20,234 bases of DNA from Enterococcus_G camelliae (GTDB lineage: Bacteria; Bacillota; Bacilli; Lactobacillales; Enterococcaceae): contig NZ_JBHUMO010000062.1 of NCBI RefSeq assembly GCF_042685105.1, positions 1 through 20,234 of the forward strand. The letters are read 5' to 3'. Made by a program: the position numbers and the translations under genes. Below, piece by piece: positions 15,716 to 20,234 of this stretch. Under the pieces are notes generated by a model. It was not told the origin of the DNA and searched no databases. It worked only from the letters and a program-made list of their open reading frames with translations. Numbering within the stretch: position 1 is the stretch's first letter; each line of letters begins with the position of its first letter.

Positions 15716-16972
15716 ATGAATATATTAGTCATTGGTGGCGGTGGTCGTGAACACGCCATTGCCAAAAAGATCAAGCAAGATACACCAACCGATTCTGTTT
15801 TCTGTTGTCCAGGAAACCCCGGTATGACCATTGATGGCATTGAAACCGTTGTGATTGATTTATCAGATGTCGATCAACTGATCGCTTATGCAAAGAAACA
15901 AGCCATTGATTTAACAATTGTCGGTCCAGAACAGCCTTTATTAGATGGCTTAGTCAATCAATTTCAAGCAGCTGGCTTAAAAATATTTGGTCCGACCAAA
16001 GAGGCTGCGATGATTGAAGGATCCAAATCCTTTGCCAAAGAAGTGATGCAAGCTGCCAAGGTTCCAACAGCCACTTATCAATCATTTGATCAAGTCGACT
16101 CAGCAATCGCGTATTTGGAGCAACAAGAAGTCTTTCCAATCGTGTTAAAAGCGGATGGTTTGGCTGCTGGAAAAGGCGTTGTAATTGCTCAGACCAGAGC
16201 GCAAGCAATCCAAACCATCAAACGTATGATGGAAGATCGTATTTTTGGTGAAAGTGGTTCCCGAGTGGTCATTGAAGAATTTTTAGATGGGGAAGAATTC
16301 ACGTTGATGGCCTTTGTCGATGGAGTCAATGTTTATCCAATGATTCCTGCTCAAGACCATAAACGCGCATTTGATGGTGACAAAGGTCCCAATACAGGAG
16401 GCATGGGTGCTTATGCCCCAGTACCTCAAATTCGTCAATCATTGATTGATGACAGTGTCGAAACAATTATGAAACCTGTTGCGCGCTATTTGGATGCACA
16501 AGGATCTTCTTATTCAGGAATTTTGTATGCTGGCTTGATTGTTACGCAAACAGGACCCAAGGTAATCGAGTTTAATGCGCGATTTGGTGATCCAGAAGCC
16601 CAAGTTGTTTTGCCATTGATGGAGTCCAAATTGGTGGAAGTGCTAGAAAGCTTGCTTGCTCACCAACCAGTTGACATTGCTTGGAGCAACCAAGTAAGCT
16701 TGGGCGTCGTCGTTGCGCGTGAAGGCTATCCAACCAAAGTGGAAGCGCCCCAGCAATTGCCAGATCTTTCAAAAACTCAGGATGTAGCTATCTATTACAG
16801 CGGTGTAAAAAAAGTTGAGGACCACACTTTTTCAAATGGTGGGCGGGTTTTATTGATGCAGGCAAAGGCAGATGAATTTCAGCAAGCGAAGACGACCATT
16901 TACCGAGAGTTAGCAAAAATGGCTTTTGATGGCTTTTACTACCGAAAGGATATCGGCTACAGAATACGGTAA
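15716..16972 (+). CDS. purD: Glycinamide ribonucleotide synthetase
   Basis: PurD is an ATP-grasp ligase that joins glycine to phosphoribosylamine, the product of PurF. The 418-residue protein begins with the family's ILVIGGGGREHAIAKK. KADGLAAGKGVVIA is the ATP-grasp glycine loop, and DHKRAFDGDKGPNTGGMGAY is the substrate-binding signature. EFNARFGDPEAQVVLP carries the metal ligands. The ATG at 15716 follows AAGGAG (15704-15709); an in-frame TTG at 15683 inside purH is less likely. It is the last gene of the unit. Its stop codon overlaps the PurBox for guaC, and no terminator separates the two, so guaC can also be reached by readthrough. Confidence 0.96.
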   Translation: MNILVIGGGGREHAIAKKIKQDTPTDSVFCCPGNPGMTIDGIETVVIDLSDVDQLIAYAKKQAIDLTIVGPEQPLLDGLVNQFQAAGLKIFGPTKEAAMIEGSKSFAKEVMQAAKVPTATYQSFDQVDSAIAYLEQQEVFPIVLKADGLAAGKGVVIAQTRAQAIQTIKRMMEDRIFGESGSRVVIEEFLDGEEFTLMAFVDGVNVYPMIPAQDHKRAFDGDKGPNTGGMGAYAPVPQIRQSLIDDSVETIMKPVARYLDAQGSSYSGILYAGLIVTQTGPKVIEFNARFGDPEAQVVLPLMESKLVEVLESLLAHQPVDIAWSNQVSLGVVVAREGYPTKVEAPQQLPDLSKTQDVAIYYSGVKKVEDHTFSNGGRVLLMQAKADEFQQAKTTIYRELAKMAFDGFYYRKDIGYRIR

Positions 16973-16986
16973 AACACGAACATTAA
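16972..16986 (+). promoter_or_regulatory. PurBox upstream of guaC
   Basis: AAACACGAACATTAA matches 11 of 13 positions of AWWWCCGAACWWT and 14 of 15 bases of the purC site. The central G (16978) is 41 bases upstream of the guaC -35 box. It overlaps the last base of the purD stop codon. Confidence 0.72.
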
Positions 16987-17018
16987 AAATGATTCTATCT
17001 TAGAAAAGTTATATTTAC

Positions 17019-17047
17019 TTGAATATTTTCGCGAAATCCTTTAAATT
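17019..17047 (+). promoter_or_regulatory. Promoter of guaC
   Basis: The -35 TTGAAT (17019-17024) and -10 TAAATT (17042-17047) are 17 bases apart, each four of six consensus bases. The start would be near 17054. It is a weak promoter alone, but its place relative to the PurBox equals that at xpt and purC. Confidence 0.6.
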
Positions 17048-17063
17048 ATTATGGGCATTACAT

Positions 17064-17092
17064 TTTGAGAACATGCTTTTCAGTGTTCCAAA
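17064..17092 (+). other. Leader hairpin in the guaC 5' untranslated region
   Basis: TTTG-A-GAACA (17064-17073, one bulged A) pairs with TGTTCCAAA (17084-17092). It lies between the predicted start and the ribosome binding site and has no T-run after it, so it is not a terminator. Its role, if any, is unknown. Confidence 0.4.
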
Positions 17093-17110
17093 GATAAGTG
17101 AGGGATTACG

Positions 17111-18097
17111 ATGTTTGATATGAAAGTTTTTGACTATGAAGATGTACAGTTGGTTCCGAATAAGTGTATTGTAAGTAGTCGTTCTGAATGCGATACAACC
17201 GTTACATTGGGCAAGCATTCATTTAGAATGCCAGTTGTTCCAGCTAATATGCAAACCATTATTGATGAATCAATTGCGGAATTTTTAGCGGCAAATGGGT
17301 ATTTCTACATTATGCACCGCTTTGATGAAGCTGGTCGAGTTGCATTTGTTGAACGGATGCAATCATTAGGATATATTACGTCAATTAGTGTTGGCGTAAA
17401 GCCAAATGAATACACCTTTATTGATCAGCTTGTCGAAAAAAATCTGACGCCTGATTACATTACAATTGATATTGCTCACGGACATTCAAACTCAGTGATT
17501 GATATGATTCAATACATTAAACTGAATTTACCCGAAACGTTTGTCATTGCAGGCAATGTCGGCACACCGGAAGCAGTAAGAGAATTGGAAAATGCTGGCG
17601 CAGATGCAACAAAAGTAGGCATCGGACCTGGGAAAGTTTGCATTACTAAAATTAAAACAGGTTTCGGCACCGGTGGTTGGCAATTAGCGGCCGTTCGATG
17701 GTGCGCCAAAGCTGCCAGAAAACCGATTATCGCTGATGGCGGTATCCGTACCCATGGCGACATTGCTAAATCGCTCCGTTTTGGTGCAACGATGGTGATG
17801 ATTGGCTCATTGTTTGCAGGACATGAAGAATCTCCAGGTGAAACCAAAGTTGAAAATGGCATTGTTTACAAAGAATACTTTGGTTCTGCATCAGAATTTC
17901 AAAAGGGCGAAAAGAAAAATGTTGAAGGAAAGAAAATCTGGATTCAACATAAAGGCTCATTGAAAGACACATTAATTGAAATGCAACAAGATTTACAATC
18001 TTCCATTTCATACGCAGGTGGTACTGATATAGAAGCCATCCGCAAAGTCGACTACGTCATTGTTAAAAATTCCATTTTTAACGGCGATACAATTTAA
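17111..18097 (+). CDS. guaC: GMP reductase
   Basis: GuaC reduces GMP to IMP with NADPH and ammonia release, moving guanine nucleotides back to IMP for AMP synthesis. The 328-residue protein is the Firmicute GuaC2 type. The active-site loop GIGPGKVCITKIKTG has catalytic Cys177. IIADGGIRTHGDIAKSLRFGA and MVMIGSLFAGHEESPGE form the phosphate-binding half of the TIM barrel. No CBS domains are present, which separates it from IMP dehydrogenase. AGTGAGGG precedes the ATG at 17111. It has its own PurBox and promoter, so it should rise with the de novo genes when PRPP is high. Confidence 0.95.
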   Translation: MFDMKVFDYEDVQLVPNKCIVSSRSECDTTVTLGKHSFRMPVVPANMQTIIDESIAEFLAANGYFYIMHRFDEAGRVAFVERMQSLGYITSISVGVKPNEYTFIDQLVEKNLTPDYITIDIAHGHSNSVIDMIQYIKLNLPETFVIAGNVGTPEAVRELENAGADATKVGIGPGKVCITKIKTGFGTGGWQLAAVRWCAKAARKPIIADGGIRTHGDIAKSLRFGATMVMIGSLFAGHEESPGETKVENGIVYKEYFGSASEFQKGEKKNVEGKKIWIQHKGSLKDTLIEMQQDLQSSISYAGGTDIEAIRKVDYVIVKNSIFNGDTI

Positions 18098-18103
18098 AAA
18101 AGC

Positions 18104-18147
18104 CAAATAAATCCCAAAACGTATTTACGCGTTTTGGGATTTATTTG
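18104..18147. terminator. Terminator hairpin after guaC
   Basis: CAAATAAATCCCAAAACG (18104-18121) pairs perfectly with 18130-18147 around an eight-base loop. On the plus strand it is followed only by CTCTTAT. On the minus strand it is followed by GGCTTTTTT, a better T-run. It probably ends guaC and may have served a convergent gene now separated by the IS1380 insertion. Confidence 0.75.
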
Positions 18148-18184
18148 CTCTTATACGTTTAAAAGTTGTTAACTAAATAATGAA

Positions 18185-18197
18185 CCTGAATAATTCA
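18185..18197 (+). repeat. Left terminal inverted repeat of the IS1380 element
   Basis: CCTGAATAATTCA mirrors the right end with one mismatch. Confidence 0.85.
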
Positions 18198-18282
18198 CAG
18201 TACTTAACAGTAACCCTTGTAAACCCTTCTGCTTGAACAGTTTTTGCAAATTATTTTTTTCACCCTTTGGGTGTAAAAAAGG

Positions 18283-18339
18283 GCACTCCTTATGGTATTG
18301 TTAAGTCGACAAAAACGTTACAATACAAGCAAGGAGTGC
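18283..18339 (+). promoter_or_regulatory. Hairpin that would hide the transposase ribosome binding site
   Basis: GCACTCCTT (18283-18291) pairs with AAGGAGTGC (18331-18339), which contains the transposase ribosome binding site. GTATTGT (18295-18301) pairs with ACAATAC (18320-18326) just inside. A -10-like TACAAT (18319-18324) lies in the right arm, so the element's own transcript would start after the left arm and leave the site free. Transcripts entering from outside would fold and hide it. Confidence 0.7.
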
Positions 18340-18343
18340 TCAT

Positions 18344-19645
18344 ATGTCAACTTTACAACACAAACAACTAACTTTCAATAAAAATATTACACTTGCCAAC
18401 GATGGTGGCAAAATTTCTTCAGATAGCGGTCTTGTTCTGATAAAAGAGTTTATGCACCGGATTGGGTTTTCAAGCATACTTGAAGAGCAGGTAAAACTAA
18501 CTGACAGCCGAAGAAACCCAAATCATATGTATAACGATATAATAGAGCAACTACTTTTACAACATATCGCTAGCTACTCAAAAGATGTCGCAGCGAATCG
18601 ATTACGACTAGACCCCATCTTCAAAACTATCTTTTCCAACAAAAGCACTCTGGCATCACAACCAACGATTAGTCGCTTTTTCCAAGCAATCACAAAAGAA
18701 AATATCCCTCAGTTTATGCAGGTGGCCCAGCAGTTGGCAGATATGCAGATTGCTCAAAATAACATCCAAGACATGGTGATTGATCTTGATTCTACTCATT
18801 CGGACACATACGGAAATCAAGAAAGCTCAGATTTCAACAACCACTATCAGACTAACGGCTATCATCCTCTTGTCGCTTTTGATGGCTTAACCGGAATGTT
18901 TCTTGGTGCAGAATTACGCCCAGGTAACGTTTATACCTCAAGGAATATTGTCACTCATTTTTCAAAACATCCTTGCAATATGAATAGTATGGTTCGTGGT
19001 GACAGTGGTTTTGCAAAACCAGAAATTTACAATTTTTGTAATGAGAACGATATCCGTTTTGTGATTCGCCTGAAGGCGAATAGTCGTCTACGTAGCGAAG
19101 CTGAGCGATATGTCCTTTATAGTGATGAAACTGATTTCAGGACACATGAGGTACAGTATTTCTTTCTCACCTATCAAGCAGCGAGTTGGAAAAACGCAGA
19201 ACGCGTCGCAGTTAGAGCTACCCGGGATGCTGGAAGTTTTCTCTTTACAAGATTTGAGTTTGTTCTCTCAAATTTCAGAAACGTATCGCCAGAAACTGTC
19301 TTCGCTCTCTATCAAAAACGGGGAACCATGGAAAATTTCATTAAGGAAATCAAAAACGGCTTTTATTTCGATAAGACTGATAGCTCAACTTTCACTGAAA
19401 ACTCTGCGCGCATGGCGTTAGCTTGCATATCCTACAATTTGATTCATCTATTTAAAAAGACTGTACTTCCAGATTCAGAAAGAAATTCAACAATCGCCAC
19501 GTTACGCTTTAAGTTGATTCATATTGGCGCAAAGGTAACAAAGCACGCAAGAAGAATAGCGATTCACTTGGCCTCATCAAATGTTTATGATGGTTTATTT
19601 TGGACTGTATTCCAGAGGATACAGTCGTTTAAATTATTGATTTAG
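18344..19645 (+). CDS. IS1380-family DDE transposase
   Basis: This enzyme cuts and joins the element's ends. The 433-residue protein has the full DDE set of the IS4/IS1380 group: Asp in VIDLDSTHSDT (residues 147/149), Asp220 in VRGDSGFAKPE, and Glu330 in YQKRGTMENFIKEIKNG, which fits the Y-(2)-R-(3)-E-(6)-K signature (Tyr323, Arg326, Glu330, Lys337). The N-terminal part is rich in helices, as expected for the DNA-binding region. AAGGAG (18331-18336) precedes the ATG at 18344. There is no frameshift or stop inside, so the element may be active. Confidence 0.95.
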   Translation: MSTLQHKQLTFNKNITLANDGGKISSDSGLVLIKEFMHRIGFSSILEEQVKLTDSRRNPNHMYNDIIEQLLLQHIASYSKDVAANRLRLDPIFKTIFSNKSTLASQPTISRFFQAITKENIPQFMQVAQQLADMQIAQNNIQDMVIDLDSTHSDTYGNQESSDFNNHYQTNGYHPLVAFDGLTGMFLGAELRPGNVYTSRNIVTHFSKHPCNMNSMVRGDSGFAKPEIYNFCNENDIRFVIRLKANSRLRSEAERYVLYSDETDFRTHEVQYFFLTYQAASWKNAERVAVRATRDAGSFLFTRFEFVLSNFRNVSPETVFALYQKRGTMENFIKEIKNGFYFDKTDSSTFTENSARMALACISYNLIHLFKKTVLPDSERNSTIATLRFKLIHIGAKVTKHARRIAIHLASSNVYDGLFWTVFQRIQSFKLLI

Positions 19646-19809
19646 CAGTCTTTTTCTAAAAATAGACCGACAAAGTACTGCCTAGAATCAACTCATTTTT
19701 AAAATAACGTACGATTTTTATTTAGTGGCACGTTATGAGAGGATCTCGTTCGTTTTTCTGATCTTTTTATTGACTCAACTTTCTATGAAACGACGGAAAA
19801 AGTATTTCA

Positions 19810-19822
19810 TGAATAATTCAGG
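19810..19822 (-). repeat. Right terminal inverted repeat of the IS1380 element
   Basis: TGAATAATTCAGG, read on the minus strand as CCTGAATTATTCA, mirrors the left end. Confidence 0.85.
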
Positions 19823-19837
19823 TAAAAGATGAGTAGC

Positions 19838-20104
19838 TCAAAAAATAAAAACTTGTTGTTCAAAAAGATATTGTCGATACAAATTTGAAAAAAACGCATT
19901 ATAAAAAGCGCTTTCAGGTAGGAATAATTTTTTTTGCATTTTTTGTATTTGTTTAGAAAAATTGTCCTTTGTATTGGCTGGGCATTCGGAAAAAGGGCTT
20001 AATTTAATGAGCTGATACGGAGATAAGTCATAATGCCATAGCAATAAAACATAACTAGCATAAAGAAGAAAATTTCGCTCGTGTTCTGTTTTTATGTTTT
20101 TCAT
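19838..20104 (-). CDS. Small unrecognised ORF beside the IS1380 element (88 aa, possibly a fragment)
   Basis: I do not recognise this protein. It is rich in aromatic and basic residues, with a hydrophobic stretch FLLYASYVLLLWHYDL near the N-terminus and a Lys/Gln-rich centre; one short membrane-adjacent helix is possible. The ATG at 20104 has no ribosome binding site on the minus strand. The frame stays open 15 codons further upstream (to 20150) without a standard start, so it may be the C-terminal remnant of a longer gene. Its stop is 16 bases from the IS1380 end. It points toward the guaC terminator hairpin, which works better in that direction, so the two may once have been neighbours. Confidence 0.4.
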   Translation of the reverse strand: MKNIKTEHERNFLLYASYVLLLWHYDLSPYQLIKLSPFSECPANTKDNFSKQIQKMQKKLFLPESAFYNAFFSNLYRQYLFEQQVFIF

Positions 20105-20234
20105 CGAGAGAATGGTAAAAAAATAATCAAGACAAATTGCAAGTACAAGTTAGCCACCTAGCGAAATAAAGCATGTTATTGATAAAGCTTCGTGCTGATT
20201 GACATTGAGCGTGGTGTGTTAGTCTGAACTGGAC
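20105..20234. other. Right edge, no feature identified
   Basis: No promoter, RNA or known repeat end is recognised here. A minus-strand frame is open from the window edge (20234) to a TGA near 20127, too short to judge. Confidence 0.3.

Larger units (their letters stand above)
18185..19822 (+). mobile_element. Complete IS1380-family insertion sequence (1638 bp)
   Basis: The element is bounded by inverted repeats CCTGAATAATTCA (18185-18197) and TGAATAATTCAGG (19810-19822), which match at 12 of 13 positions. It holds one full-length DDE transposase. Length, ends beginning CCTGAAT and gene content fit IS1380 elements; it is probably close to the enterococcal IS1678, though that name is from memory. 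The flanking four bases are TGAA on the left and TAAA on the right, so no exact target duplication is seen. Bases 19646-19809 inside the element are noncoding, with a weak ATAACGT/ACGTTAT hairpin (19704-19736). Confidence 0.9.

Noticed and set aside
18255..18280. Terminator at the CACCC/GGGTG hairpin inside the IS1380 element
   Set aside because: The stem is followed by A, not T, on both strands; it is only a local hairpin.
1..19822. Composite transposon carrying the purine genes
   Set aside because: The flanking elements are of unrelated families (IS605 and IS1380), so they cannot move the block together.
1..20234. CRISPR array, tRNA, rRNA or toxin-antitoxin pair
   Set aside because: No regularly spaced direct repeats, cloverleaf, rRNA segment or paired small ORFs with known motifs were seen.

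Overview
The window is a low-GC Gram-positive chromosome segment, most likely Enterococcus or a close relative. The evidence is Lactobacillales-type purine proteins, PurBox-driven promoters of the lactococcal/streptococcal activator type, a guanine riboswitch, and insertion sequences of types common in enterococci. The genus is an inference; no rRNA or other marker gene is present.

Layout. Positions 1-244 are the right end of an IS200/IS605-family element. It has a structured 3' region that resembles the scaffold of a TnpB guide RNA. It abuts a glucosaminidase gene (to 797) that has lost its start and membrane anchor. An uncharacterised TIM-barrel-like gene follows (811-1503). Then come three purine transcription units. 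(1) xpt-pbuX-purE-purK-purB (1764-6578) has a PurBox, a promoter, a guanine riboswitch and a terminator in front of it, and ends at a strong bidirectional terminator. (2) purC-S-Q-L-F-M-N-H-D (7223-16972) has its own PurBox promoter. (3) guaC (17111-18097) has its PurBox over the purD stop codon. A minus-strand gene of unknown function (6652-7014) separates units 1 and 2. A complete IS1380-family element (18185-19822) lies beyond guaC. The right edge holds a small unrecognised minus-strand ORF.

Function. Together the genes encode every step from PRPP to IMP (PurF, D, N, SQL, M, E, K, C, B, H). They also provide xanthine uptake and salvage (PbuX, Xpt) and return of GMP to IMP (GuaC). PurB also serves the adenylosuccinate-to-AMP step. 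purA, guaA, guaB and purR are not here. Genes within the operons are tightly packed, with ATGA/GTGA overlaps or longer overlaps at most junctions.

Main observation. Three PurBox-like sites share the same spacing. In each, the central G lies exactly 41 nt upstream of the first base of a -35 hexamer, which places it near -76 from the predicted start. This supports a PurR activator regulon covering de novo synthesis, xanthine salvage and GMP reductase. The first unit is also under a guanine riboswitch. No clearly new defence or mobile system was found. The IS605 end with its built-in guide and the RNA hairpin that hides the IS1380 transposase ribosome binding site are the most notable mobile-element features.
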